Positions 21,717-33,617 of a DNA stretch of 64,000 nucleotides are shown piece by piece. Positions within the stretch are counted from its first letter, which is position 1. Every line of letters begins with the position of its first letter. The stretch spans positions 169,693-233,692 of the forward strand of contig JAENRP010000032.1 in NCBI GenBank assembly GCA_024741835.1, given 5' to 3'. The notes under the pieces are model-generated. The model did not search any database. It was not told where the DNA came from and saw only the letters and a list, made by a program, of their open reading frames with translations. Position numbers and translations under genes: made by a program. The stretch is from Diplocarpon mali (taxonomy: Eukaryota > Ascomycota > Leotiomycetes > Helotiales > Drepanopezizaceae).

Positions 21717-24700
21717 TCAACCCCACCCAAACACATCCGCAACACCCATCGTATTGATCCTTACGCCCACAAGTGCAACCAAAATACCCACAACATCCAC
21801 AACCAGCAGCACGAAAGCCGCAGTCATGAACTTCGGGCTGAAAATACGGTACAGCATCAAATGCCGTCTCAAATGGCCGGCCCACACCATCGTCGCGAGG
21901 CCGACGACTGCGTAGTACGCGACATGCCACGCCAATGTACTCACAGCGCCTCTGAGGATACCCTTCTTCCGCGGTTTCTGCTTCCACAGTACGACCAAGG
22001 GGAGGGCTATGACGGCTAAGATCTGGGCGCCGAAGCTGTTGAGGCCCACGAGGATCGGGGAGTAGGGGTATGTGATTGTGTGGAGGGGGATGAACGCGCT
22101 TTCCCACTGGATGGAGGAGAGCGTTGGCTGGTGCCCGGTCTTGAAGAAGTGGAACGAGCCGAGCAAGGCCAGGATGACGGGGCCGATGGGAGACGTCGTC
22201 AGCGCGTTAAGATCGAGGATCTCAACGAGGGAGAGAATCTGCCAGGTCATGAGCGAAAGCGCGCCCGCGCCCATCGGTTTCTGCACCAGGAGGAGGCAGA
22301 CAAGGAGATTGAGGACGAGCAGGAAGTACCTGGTGCCGTGCGTATTCGCAAAGCCGAGGATGGTCACGGTGGCCCCGGAGCTATTCGTCATGTGCGCATT
22401 GGAAGAGGGAGCGGCAGTGGTGCTGATCGAGACACAGGGTGGTGCATAGAGGAAGGCGGGACAGCCGACGCCGATTGCAGCGGCAAAGAGTGTTTGAGCA
22501 ATGGGGACGCGGACAGATTTTAGGCGGCCGGAGGGGATATAAGAGGAGAACCATTCGCCGTCGTCGGCGGCGTCGAGAGTCCAGAAGAGGGCGCTGGAGA
22601 AGAGGAGGGCGCGGAAGACGCAGTTTATCCAGGCTGGGGCGAAGCCTTCGAAGGAGCGGCTACCAGTGTAGTAGGACTTGATGATGGACGGCAGGATGAT
22701 GGCGACGACAAAGGGAATGGCGAGTTGCCACGGGGCCGAGGTGGAGGAGGTGCTTGAGGCGTAATACGTTGATTTGCAGTAGGGCATCTGTTCCTCTCTG
22801 CATACTTTCGAGAAAGAAGCCACCCAGCCAAGAGCAACGAAGAGGACTGAATGATAGGCACCGAGTGTCCTGTCGGGGGCATGCTCTATGCGTAGCGATG
22901 ACATGGCAGCGGCAACACCGAAAGTGGAGATGAAGAACAGCAGAATTGAATCTTCCCAGATGGTGTACGAATTGGAAGCGAAACCAATCGATTGACTGAC
23001 AGTAAATACGACAGCCAGCCAACCCCAAAACGATGTTGGCCAAGGATTGCTGAAAGCCGTCCTCCCTCTCAGTTGCTGAGAGAGGACACCAACGACACCA
23101 GAAACCGCACAAACACCCAAGGCGAAATCCAGAATAGATTCCGGCTTGAGAGCAATGAAAACAGCCGGCGCCCCAGCAGCTCCAAGGAACGTGCCGAGCA
23201 GAGCCCCGCGGACGAGCGACCTGCTCGTAGTCTCGTCATCATCTTTGAAGTTGTCGCCGTTGCCAAAGTTGTCAATCTCCAGCTGCAGCTCCTTGCGATC
23301 CAGCTCCGGACTGTCCAACGCCTCTACATCATCCGCATTGCTGTTGGCAAACAGGATCAGAGCTAGAACACTGGCGGCTAGGATCCCGACGCCTAAAAGC
23401 ATGCTGGGGACATCGAATCGTGCCCACAGACTGCGGCATATTCTCAGAGTCTCTTCTTGGAATGCAGCGAAAGCTAGGTATGCTTCTTTCCACGTCTTCT
23501 GCTGGCCAGCTCCAGCACGAGCTATCTCAGCAGCTGCCCAGAGAGCATGTGGCGAGCCATCGACAGTGCTCTCGTCAATACCACGGGCAGCATAGTACGC
23601 GCCCTGATATCTCGAGATTCCCGCAGCTGTCATCCTGGCCACACTTGCAAGATTCTCCCACGCGTTGCCCTTCTTCCCCGCGAAAGCCTCTTCAATAGGC
23701 TTCCCCAGGTTGTTGAACGGAATCGGGAGGCCCAGCAGCAGAGCCAAGGTAGGCACCAGGTCAATCTGGTTGACCGGTCTAACCTTCGCGTTCGCGGGCG
23801 GCGTGACGAAAGCCTTGTCGGTACGGCCAAAGACGCCTTTCTTGGAATACATCCACAATGCAGCCTGGACCTCATCATCGCTCTCTCCGCCGTGATCGCC
23901 CTTACTGTCCATGCCGTGATCTCCCATAACAACCAACAAGGTATCGTCATCCAACCTCTGGACCAACTCCCTCACAACACCATCCATCTGGACCAACTTC
24001 GCTGTCATGGCAGGATGGTTTGGACCATACCGATGACCTGCATGATCCACGCCCAGATAATGCGCAATCATGACATCCCAGCTCCCCTTCTTCTCCATTC
24101 CCAGGAGCGGCATGATATGCTCGTTCACACCATTATCCAGCGTGTGCAAGTCCCATACATTCAGGCTCGGGTAAGCTCTACTAAGCCCTTCTTCGAAATA
24201 GCCCGGAAACAGCGCCGTCCACGTGTCGTCTCCCAGATGCACGATTCTCCTCCTTGCGTCTCTCAGTTGCATGAGAAGATTATCCTCCGCAATGGCGTCA
24301 CCCGCGAAATTCGAGCCCATGTCGATAAACGTCGGTAGCGTACCCGTAGTCAGCCCCTTGATTCTTTGCAACGTCGTCGTCGGAGGGTCCGCAATGAAAG
24401 GGATCAGGAACGCATTTTGCGGTTCCTTGAGAGCAGTCTCGTAAAGAAACGGCAGAGAGTTATGAAAAGCTTGCGCTGGGCCATTCTCGCTGTTGTTCGC
24501 GTTCGGAATGGTGAAGTCATAACGTAGGGCGTCTACTACAACCACGACGGCTTTTTCGAAAGTTTTAGGATGCCAGCACCCGGATTCAGGTGTTCCGGAG
24601 CCTTTGTAGGGTTGGTGGATTGGAATGGGAGGGTCGGTACAAGAAGATTTTTCTTCGAGGACGAGGCGGGTGAGTAGGAAGCCTCTGGTGAAGAAGTAAA

Positions 24701-25172
24701 TTCCTGATGCGTGGATGAAACTATTATATACAGATTAGTCCAGCCCTCCGAACTTCTTTCTCCTTACCAACACGCCTCGAGCTTTGGTGTCCCTGATAAG
24801 ACCTCCCAATCTTAACTTTCAACTTCTCTCGTCCTCTCTAAATTCCTCAATTCCCCGCCCCGACCCCACCAAGAGAAGTAAGAATTACACTCACAATACC
24901 CATCCGAAGAACGCTGCAACCCAGAACCACTCCCTTGCAAACCGTGCCCTCTTCCTCTCATTCAACCTCTCTACGACTGTCTTCTTAGTCCCCAAGCCCC
25001 CAAGCCCGGCTTCATCCATCATAGCCTTGACCTTCTTCTCGTCCCTTGCGTCGCGCGCCGCTTGCAGCGCTTTGGCGCGCGCGTATTGCGCTGCCACCGA
25101 GTTAGGGTTGCCGGCTGGGGAGGGGAGGGGGTTGGTCGTGCGGACGGAGGGGGAGGGGGAGGGGAAGGACAT
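21717..25172 (-). CDS. GPI13: GPI ethanolamine phosphate transferase 3 (Gpi13/PIG-O), 1,093 aa
   Basis: The enzyme adds ethanolamine phosphate to the third mannose of the GPI precursor in the ER, the point later joined to proteins. Exons are 24895-25172 and 21717-24720. The 174-nt intron has GTGAGT/TAG, and the joined length is 3,282 nt. The N-terminus has a charged coiled segment, a single membrane anchor (about residues 80-110, FFIHASGIYFFTRG across the splice) and then the alkaline-phosphatase-like lumenal domain. VVDALRYDF carries the metal-binding Asp156, and GDHGM with KGDHGG supplies later metal ligands. The C-terminal half is a series of hydrophobic membrane segments. The length fits fungal orthologues. 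An in-frame ATG at 25257-25259 would add 29 residues; I prefer 25172 because the extra part is low-complexity. The gene lies in a minus-strand run with VPS68 and SMI1. Confidence 0.93.
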
Positions 25173-25933
25173 TGCTGCTGGGTAGTATCGAGCGGAGGGA
25201 GGGTTGGATAGGGGGTTGCAGCAGGAGGGGGATTGATGTGGGATTGGTGGGGTTACCAATGGAAGAGGAAGTGGCAGGCCATGAAAGAAGCTTGAATGAC
25301 AGGATCAAGAGAAGCAGAGCGAGAGAAGGGTGTATGTTGGATGATAATCATCGTAGAGTCGCCCACCTAGGAGTGACAAGGTTTGAGGAACGCGATTCTA
25401 ATCATAGCCCGAGCTTCTGATTCGCTGGACGGAGCTAGAGTGCGAGCTGCTTCACAGTTTACTGGGCGACCATTTCTCCAAAATGAAGCTTTTCACACAT
25501 AATTGCTAATTTGTATCTCAATGCCGCGGTGCCACATGATGTCGGCATGGATTCTCGGATTTGCAATACCTCTCGGTATACGAACCAATACTCGGCCAGG
25601 GTTCGCTCTGAGTCTCTCATGGCCTCAGCATCCTCGCGGTAAGCGATATCCTTTCAAGCTTGTTGACTAGACATTTTATGCTACGATACTCCGGATGTCA
25701 CAAGGTGCTCGCTTCGCAGTCAATGGCAACCCATGTAGCCAGACTTGAGGTTAGAGGCTCCCATGAAGACCATAACGCTTGATCGCTCCAAAACACATCC
25801 TATACTACAAATGCTACTTAGATATCTCAATTTCTCCTAACTCGGCACTGTGCTCTCGTCCCTTGCCCTCGCCCAATAACCAGCCCATCTCACAACCCCT
25901 TCCCCACTCCCTCAGGCCTCGATGCAGTCCCAT
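25173..25933. other. Intergenic region between GPI13 and VPS68
   Basis: These 761 bp serve as GPI13 upstream and VPS68 downstream sequence. They include G-rich tracts close to the GPI13 start. I see no gene; open frames here are shadows or short. Confidence 0.5.
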
Positions 25934-26744
25934 TTACAGAGCCAAGTTGTATGAGTACTCATCCTCCAAATTCTGGCTAACCCAAAGCACAACAGAGCTA
26001 CCACGCGTCAGTCATAAATCCATCCACTCTCCTCCCTTTTCCTTTGGAGCATAAAAACGCAACTCACCTCAACATAACCAACCCGTTCGAAATCAGATTC
26101 GCAAACCCCATATAGACCGTCGGCCACGGCGCACTTGGTACTACATACTTCAGCACCAACACAGCCACCCCGCCGGCCATCCCACCAGCCAGGCTTGCAA
26201 AGCCCAGGAACAGTACCACGCGCGCTTTCCATGCCACGCCGGACCCGGAGTAGGAGAAGGAGTCGGCAGCGAGTCGGGTTTTCTCGATGCTGTTGATGAT
26301 GAGCATACCAAAGGCGGAGAAGATGAGCGGCAGCCAGTCGATGAAGGTTATGTGGATGGAGGAGCCGTTCTTTGCGGAGTGAGACCACACAGCGGCGTCA
26401 AGGAGGGTGAAGAAGGAAAGAGAGAACTGCAAGATCGCGTTATTAGTAATTACTTCTTCATACATTTGATTTTCGGGATTCTGGACAGGTAGTAGTTGGG
26501 AATGAGATGGCAAGTTGTAAAGCTCAGCACTCCTCCCTCTTCTCCGACATGCCGATCCCCACTCTCTATTCCCCTTTCGCCATTACTCGCTTCTCTCTAA
26601 CCTCCTCCAAAAAAAAGAAAAAGAAAAAACCCCTCCCGAGAGATCACTCACCAAAGCTCCAGCTGCGTAGACCCCGGTGCTCCTCGCCGTGGCGCTATTC
26701 ATCCACTCCGGCTTCCTGAACTTCCAGAGGCGCTCTTCCGACAT
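25934..26744 (-). CDS. VPS68: Vacuolar protein sorting protein Vps68 (UPF0220/TMEM50 family), 171 aa
   Basis: Vps68 is a small four-helix membrane protein that works with ESCRT components at endosomes. Exons are 26652-26744, 26068-26426 and 25934-25997 (93+359+64 nt). Introns are 225 nt (GTGAGT/CAG) and 70 nt (GTGAGT/TAG). Family landmarks are the N-terminal TGVYAAGAL, then FFTLLDAAVWS, the conserved MLIINSIEK and SYSGSGVAWKAR, GGMAGGVAVLVLKYVVP, and the C-terminal VVLWVSQNLEDEYSYNLAL. The length is close to the yeast protein (about 184 aa). The splice joins preserve family sequence on both sides, so the exon model is secure. The first intron carries an A-rich tract near 26610-26630. Confidence 0.93.
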
Positions 26745-27597
26745 CTTGCGTGCGAGCTTTCTTTTGATTCCTCTTCGTTTCTACCCTGATCGAAGCCAAT
26801 CTCGTTTCTGTTGTTGCGGCAGGTTAGGTGGCCAGTTCGGTATTTGGAGTATTGCAGACTTAAATTGGGAGCTCGTCGTTGAGGTTGAGTGCTGTTGGAG
26901 TTCAAGCTGACGCACCAGGCTTACTAGCGCTCTATGTCACGTGTGGGCCCACTTCCCCACGTCGAGGTGAGGCTCTGCCACCTCAGGTACCTGTCCAAAG
27001 TATAATGTCACAGAGGATCAAGATTAGCAAGTAAAGTAAGTATGCCATGATTCACTAGCAATTCTCTTCATCAACACTCGACCAACGATTGCTCGACGTC
27101 CACGAGCAAACAAGCGCATCCCGACTGCAGAAAATCAAAATGCACTCGTTCGTCGTTTGATCATGATATACTACACAAAGCTGCCTCCCATCTTCACATC
27201 TCCCTTCGACCAGTGCTAAAAGTGATCAGAAGTGAGAGAAAATCTCCGATCAACATCAACAAGCAGCGCCCAACACGTCCAGTTGTACAACGGAGCATCC
27301 GGTCCCCACTTCGGCAGGAAAACGAAAACCCGCTCTGCATGAGCCCGCCGGCTGCGGAAGAGAAAATAAGCTCGGGCCTGGACGTCGACTTCGTATATGC
27401 TGTTTGATTTCAATTACGCCTATTGGCAATATCTCCCAAGGTTGTCTTTTTCGTAAGGGTAGCAGGCCAAACAAGAATGACTGAACTTCCCATTGCATGC
27501 CATCCCATTATGACAGGTCGTCTAGAAGGAAACTCCGATATTAAACGCGCCCTTTAACGCCCCAATTTCATGGTGATTGCGAAATGAAAGGAATGCT
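26745..27597. other. Intergenic region between VPS68 and SMI1
   Basis: These 853 bp contain one CACGTG site near 26938, about 190 bp upstream of VPS68. I see no gene. Confidence 0.5.
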
Positions 27598-29434
27598 TCA
27601 GATCTCGATCGTCTTCATCGTGGTATCATCTTCAACTGTGGCTTTCTTCGTGGTGCCGTTGGCCAATCCGGTCGTGTTGACGGTCAGCTCACTCTTCTTG
27701 TTCTCCTTATTGTCATCCTCCGACGAAACAGGCTCCAACAGAGCCTGTTTCATCTTGGTTTGCTTCTGTAAATCTCTCGTATCTTCACTTGGCCTAGGTG
27801 TCTCTACTTCGACCAGCTTCTCGTCTTTGACACCATTCGTGTGGATTTGGATCGGAGCTGCGCGTTCTTCTTGAACACGAGCGAGTGGACTTGATTTGCC
27901 ATAGCTGGGACGAATTGGGCTTGAAACTGGCGATGCCCCGCTGAATCGTTGCATAGAGCGTCCTCGGGACTCACTGCTCGTCTCGCCAGTTGGGCTAGCA
28001 TATGGGGAGTTGACTGGCGATCCACCTGGTTGTCCGTTGACAGGAGCAGTAGACCTGCGTCGATTTGCGGGCTTCTTGCGACCATACTTCTGATCTACTC
28101 TCCATCTCAAGATGTCCAGGTATCCCGGCTCAACGTTTCTCGCCTTGAACTCCCGTAGCTTTAATTCGTTTGTCTCTTCGTCAATTTCCCATTTGCCACT
28201 ACTCAGATCATCTGCAAAGGTTGCGAGGAAAGCAGACCACGATCGAGCAACCACGTATTTGCAATCGTAATCACGACCAAACAGAATGACCTGGCCCCAT
28301 TTTCCGGAAGGACCAGGCGCCAAGTCAACAGCCAAGTTATTTCCTCCCCAATCTCTGACTAAAGGAATCCAAGCCGGGTGAGCGTAGACCTTTTGAATAG
28401 CTCCTGGAGGCTGGGAATCCTGTTTAGCAAGCAAATCTTGTCTCCAGTGCGGGTTTTGCGATGACTGTATTGGGGCCTTGGAAGAAGATGCGGATGAGCT
28501 TCCACCGAACGCCTTGGAGGGAGCGGCAGACTTGAAAGTAATGGGCTCCTGCAGAAATTCCTGGTTGACCACCTTCCAATTATCCCACTCCTGAACAATC
28601 TCTTCACAATCTAGCAGCATGCTGCTAAAGATGATTCCTGTCGGGTTCCCACCCCTCTCCTGCCCATCGTGTACCATCAGTGATTCACGTACTTCCAATG
28701 GAAGAGAGCAGTCCAACTGATACTCCAATTCGTTCAGATCGTTCGTTGTGCAGCCCTCGCACAGTTGATCAAACAGCTCCGGGTAATGCTCCTCTGCCCA
28801 CCGATCGATTCGCTTCCAGGAGTGTACAGCTGGTGGTGGAGGAGGCAGACCTGCATCGAAAGACTGTAATTGAATCTCGCCGGGTGTAGCAGTCTCGAAA
28901 TTGTCGTTTGGATGTGCACGATGGAGAGTACTCGATCTCATACCAGGCGAATAAGGTGAGGGGGGTTGTGCGGAAGGGCTGTTGGGGTTAGGGGAGCCAG
29001 GATACGCGCTGCCGTTCAAGGCAGAGGTCGAGTATCTTCCAGCATCTTCAAAATACGTCGAATTGACATCAGCTCGGGATTCCGAAGCGTTTGTAGCGAC
29101 AGAGGTCAGGGGATCATGTCGGCCTTGGTTGAGGGGAACGTGTTGTCCAGTCCTGTAAGGGGAGTCGTACGAAGAGTCTGTTTACAGTGTTAGGGCCAGA
29201 CTGCTGGAAGGACCAACAAACGTACGTCGATCGTAACTGGTCATGGTATGCCAGAAGGTCTTGAAGGCCGAGCCGATTCTTAAGTCACAATCCCGATTAG
29301 CATGATCGCAGAGAAGACTCAGAGGGGTGCTGGTAGATGGAATTGGGTGATGTATTGGTTGATTGATTGATTGCATGTGTGTATGTAGGCATGTTTGTCG
29401 ACGGAGCGCAAGAAAGGGGAACTCACGACGCCAT
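27598..29434 (-). CDS. SMI1: Smi1/Knr4-family cell-wall synthesis regulator, 546 aa
   Basis: Smi1/Knr4 links the cell-wall integrity pathway to glucan and chitin synthesis. Exons are 29427-29434 (only 8 nt: ATG GCG TC), 29226-29278 and 27598-29177, total 1,641 nt. Introns are 148 nt (GTGAGT) and 48 nt (GTACGT). After splicing, the N-terminus reads MASIGSAFKTFWHTMTSYDR, matching the start of fungal orthologues and supporting the tiny first exon. A proline- and serine-rich region precedes the globular SMI1/KNR4 fold (about residues 145-400), with WKRIDRWAEEHYPELF, MVHDGQE and WIPLVRDWGGNNLAVDL motifs. The C-terminal 150 residues are charged and probably disordered. The length compares with 505 aa in yeast. 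Confidence 0.93.
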
Positions 29435-31499
29435 GTCCGGCGAATGTGCAGTAGCTGCAGACAGCTTGGGCTGAAGGCTTTTCAATGATCTGCCGTGTTG
29501 GCGTGTACGTCCCCGGGACTTGCTATGAGAGAGATCTCAGTGTTGAGGTCGAGTGCGCAGAGAAATGAGTGTGGGTTGAGATGATGCTGAGATCGCGTTG
29601 GGTCTTGGGGGGCAGGTATCAAGGTGGAGATAAATTGAAGGCGATTGTGATTGGCTGGTGGGATCGCGGTACGAATCAATCCAATACGGTTAGCCGCAGG
29701 CGCAGACCACGCTGTGACCTTTTCTCCCACCTCAGGGTGGCGCTTCTTCCTGTCAATCAATCTCGGAATGTCGAATGGAATCCGATCACCCTTTTTCCGC
29801 GTCGCAGCAGTGGATATGTTCAGACCATATCACTCAGACAATGCTGTACGGAGTTCGCCTCTAGGATAGGGGCAGCAGGCCGGAAGCTGAATCGTGGAGG
29901 CGAGGGTAGCTGGTGTATCTGAGAAGGAAAGAAATTGCCGGGTGGTTGTGGAGGATGAGGAGGAGGAGGAGGAGGAGGACGGGCCAATTCGGCGTGGATC
30001 TAGGCATGGATGTGGACGAGGATAGGGGTCAGTCCAACGGTCCCGTTGTCAACGTGTGGAGAGGGCAGCAATCTAATAATAATAATCACAGTATTACAAC
30101 CACTGTCAATCGTCATGCAAGCACCACAACACGATGACCGATCGTTGCACTGGCAGATGAAAACAATTGCATTCGGCGGCCCTTTTCGAGGTTGAGGCTT
30201 AACTAGGGAGAGAAAAAAAAAATTGAAGCTTGATTTGCATCTCAGCAGTGCATCACGTCACTGCGATCAACCCACATGCCTCATGAAATTCCTGGGGTCT
30301 TTTGATTCGTTCATGTGCCGGTTCATCCCCCTAGTATTCATACGAAAGTGCTGCGCGAGCATCGCTGTTATTTATGCGGTACATCAGTGCTCTGCTTTGC
30401 TGTATCTATATCGGCCATATCAATCTGCGTGTACCTTCAAAATTGAGCAATGAGCCCCAGCACAAGAGGCCTTTCCTCCCGCCAGCGACCCAATACAGTG
30501 TTCCGGTCTACCCCTCTCATTGATCATCCTGATCCCCTCGCACAAAGGACAAAGCAGGTGTGGTGTGTCTCGCCTCCATCTCGTGTGGCTTCCGGTTCTC
30601 GAGCCGCCTGCGTCAAGCGTCAATAACAAAGGCACCCCATCAACAGCAGCAGAGGTGGCTGATGACGATAAACACGGCCCCGTGGTTGGATCTTCAGCCC
30701 AGGGGGTCCAGTACCATGTCGTCATCTTGCCGCTGGGGCTTGCAGCCGCTGAAATGTCCAGCTGTGGCGGCTCAAGTGTAGCATTACATTAAAATATCGT
30801 GTTTGGATATATCGTATCACACACATGTGCCCAGCCGGAGACCAACGGTGTTTATTTTTGCCTGAAGGTGCGGAGAACATTTTAAGAGGTGGTTTCTGTG
30901 GCTCTTTGTGTCGCAGGAAAGGAAAAAGAAAAAACGCCTCACTGGATGCTGATGGAAAGAGATGTAGTGTAATTTAGGTGCTAATTAATATTAGGAGGCA
31001 AACTATTACCAAGAATAATCTATGTTTTGGAGCATCTGATCCTGGAAACTTTAACGCAAATAGTATGCGGCTATGCGTATTGTACTTTACGTATTGTACG
31101 ACTTTAGGCAAAAATCTTTCATGTCAGGAAAGAGCCACTTAAGCTCGACTTAAAGCATGGGCAATCTTGTTGAAATCCCTATGCAATTTTACTTTTATCA
31201 AACGAAGTCTAATTATGAATTATTGCTATAAGTGGTGTTGTCCTGATTGGAGAGGTCTACTAATCTAAGAGAGAATGCAGTACCTAGCAAGAACATGCTC
31301 AAAGTGTTGACTACTTTGAGATACATAGTTAAGTACAGATGAAATGCCATGATGCTATATGCTATCATAGTTTATCAAGCGCAGCTTTGTGTCATAAAGA
31401 GGCCAGAGGATAGCTTGTATCAAAGCGTTGCAGGAAACGAAAGGTGCACAGGTAGCAACACACTAGCAGCTAATACTATCTGTGAATAAATTAAATTGT
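29435..31499. other. Intergenic region upstream of SMI1
   Basis: This is about 2 kb with no supported gene. It contains a GGA-type microsatellite at 29951-29979 and short ATAATA runs near 30077. Overlapping opposite-strand open frames at 30420-30800 have no domains and are not credible. Beyond 30900 the DNA becomes AT-rich and leads into a transposon relic. Confidence 0.45.
29951..29979 (+). repeat. GGA trinucleotide microsatellite
   Basis: An almost pure run of GAG/GGA triplets with one T interruption lies upstream of SMI1. Confidence 0.9.
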
Positions 31500-32250
31500 A
31501 AATTCTGATTTATCTGTTTGAGGTTTTGCTTATCACGTGGAATCCTGATACACATTTTTGGTTTATTTATGTATGAATTTCCTGCTGCTATATCAAACAG
31601 TGCTACAACTACCATTAACAAAAACGTCTACTGTCTGGGAGCCTGTTTGAAAATAGCTCAAGGTTCTACATTCAAGAATAACGTCACATAGAATGTCTAC
31701 GAACATTAGAAATAGATGTTTGCTTCACTTATGATTTTTCGGCAGTGAATCTTTGCCAACGCCCACGTAATAGTCACGTCCCGTCTGCACCCTCTCGACT
31801 AAGCGAATAAAAACAGCCTTAAGCGAGCTCGACAACCTCATGCAGCCTGGCCAAAGGACACTTCAAAGCCATGAAAGTACTAGTATGTGCAACTAGCTCT
31901 TGGTACAGATGGGTGTCATTTCTATGTCGATGGTCTTGTTCAGGCACAAGTGAAGAATTAGACGTTTATTAATGCAGGATTCTTGAAGTGTTGGCGCGCT
32001 ATGCACTAGAAATCTTAACCAGACTATAATTTGGTATCAGAGGGAGTAAAGCTATCAATGCTAAAAGCACGGAATTAAATAAGCTCTTAAAAGACTTAAA
32101 GAAGAAGCCCATTTTCAAGGTGACAAAGGTTTTACGAAAATAAAGTACAAGTTGAGAAATAACTGAAAAGGAAGCTCGACGAGCTTCTAAATATAGCTAG
32201 AACCAATCATTATTTTACACTTTCCAGCCTAGTCCCGTTAAATCATACTA
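31500..32250 (+). mobile_element. Possible degraded copia relic around a primer-binding-site motif
   Basis: TGGTATCAGAG at 32032-32042 is the initiator-methionine tRNA complement seen just inside the 5' LTR of many copia elements. It is preceded by AT-rich DNA ending in an LTR-like TATAAT and followed by an A-rich stretch with a short ATG frame, as in the start of a gag. No second LTR, coding domain or target duplication was found. The motif could be chance in AT-rich DNA. Confidence 0.3.
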
Positions 32251-32839
32251 AGTATGTATTCGGTTCATAGGAGCTAAGCATACCTCCAAGCGGCGGCAGG
32301 GTTATCAGGGAACGCTGCAAAGTCTCGCCCCGAGGGCGGACCTAGTCGGCTTTCTTCCCACATCTCGAGCGCAAACTCGCATTCGACTTTGACACTCGAC
32401 ACTTTGATACTCGAAACCGGCCCACCTTAAGTGACAAAAATAACAATAATACAGGTAAGATTCCTTCCACTTCTCGTGTGTACCACGAGTGCATCTATGT
32501 ATGTAGTACTGTTTCTTACACGGCGTATGTCCATCTCTCCTTCTCTCTATCATTACCACGCAACCGCCGCATTCTCACATCACAATTCCACTTATATCCA
32601 GTCAGAAAAGACTAAATACCACATAGCCGCAGATCGCTAGGCGTTTATTTCACTTAACTAGGCGCTTACTCTACAACTTTCACAGCAGCGCATCGATCTG
32701 GTCTTCCAAGATATAAAAAAACTCATACTCCCACCTTAAAAAAAGTATATTTCCTAATATAATGTAGATACGCGGACCAGTGTATAACAAGCTCTACAAG
32801 CTGACTCGACAAGCAGATCCAACCGAGACGATCGCAATA
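32251..32839. other. Intergenic region upstream of the Myb/H1-like gene
   Basis: These 589 bp show no supported gene. The 120 bp before the ATG at 32840 hold A-rich tracts and could include the promoter and leader. Confidence 0.4.
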
Positions 32840-33617
32840 ATGGCGCCCTTGCCTCCCGCCCGCAAGCGCAGCAATATGCGCAGCAACTACAAGAACGCGG
32901 TGGGTACTACGGGTGTTATCAGTGGAGGCGTTAAGAAGGCTGGTGTGAGAGGCAGCAAGAGATTGATCAAGGCCGTGAAGCCTGTTAAGGCTGTTGAGGC
33001 CATCGAAGATGGTGATGCTGGCAAGGTCCCTGCGGTCAAGGTCAAGGCTGCGAAGAAATCGGTATGTCTTCCCTCTCCCTCTCCCTCTCCATCTAATATT
33101 ACCTCTTCCTCTCCCTCTCCATCTAATTCTACCTCTAAATATTCTCTATTATTCCGAGATCTCTTACTCCTTCTCGCAAAAAGAAAGAGGCAAGCATAGT
33201 CAGATAACCTAATAGCCACAGCCCCTCCACAACAAATGGACGAAGCGCGACCGCCATCTTCTCCTACTAAACCTCACCGCCCAGCTAATGGAAAAGCATG
33301 GCGTCGCAAACGAAGCTAGCTCTTTCGATCTCGCTGGCTTTGGCATCCCCGGCCGCAGCCTGGGCTCGGTTCGGCGTGAGTTCTCGAGTATTAGAGATGA
33401 GGTGGAGGGTGTCAAGGCGGGTGTCAAGGCTGCTGTCAAGGCTGATGGTAGGGCTGCTAAGAAGACCATTGACAAGAAGGCTGGCGTGAAGGTTGGTATC
33501 AAGGCTGGTGTCAAGGCTGCTAAGAAGGCCCCGGCCAAGGAACCAACTAGAACCAAATTCCCAAAGAAGGCCGTCAGCAAGAAACCCGCTCCTAAAAAGG
33601 CTCCCAAGAACATATGA
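32840..33617 (+). CDS. Lysine-rich nuclear-type protein with a Myb/SANT-like segment and histone-H1-like tail, 207 aa
   Basis: Exons are 32840-33061 and 33216-33617 (74 plus 133 codons). The 154-nt intron has GTATGT/TAG and joins in phase 0. The first exon is basic, with repeated VKKAG and AVKPVKAV blocks. After the splice comes WTKRDRHLLLLNLTAQ, followed by a second helix around GRSLGSVRREFSSIR. This spacing resembles the short Myb-like DNA-binding fold common in small fungal proteins. The last 70 residues are VKAGVKAA and KKAPAK-type lysine/alanine repeats similar to the linker histone H1 tail. I infer a chromatin or DNA-binding role in the nucleus; I do not recognise an orthologue. The intron contains two near-copies of a CTCTCCCTCTCCATCTAAT stretch. 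Both splice signals are good, and stops close the alternative reading. Confidence 0.6.

Noticed and set aside
21613..22107. 164-aa minus-strand frame and several plus-strand frames across GPI13
   Set aside because: They are shadows of the long GPI13 coding exon.
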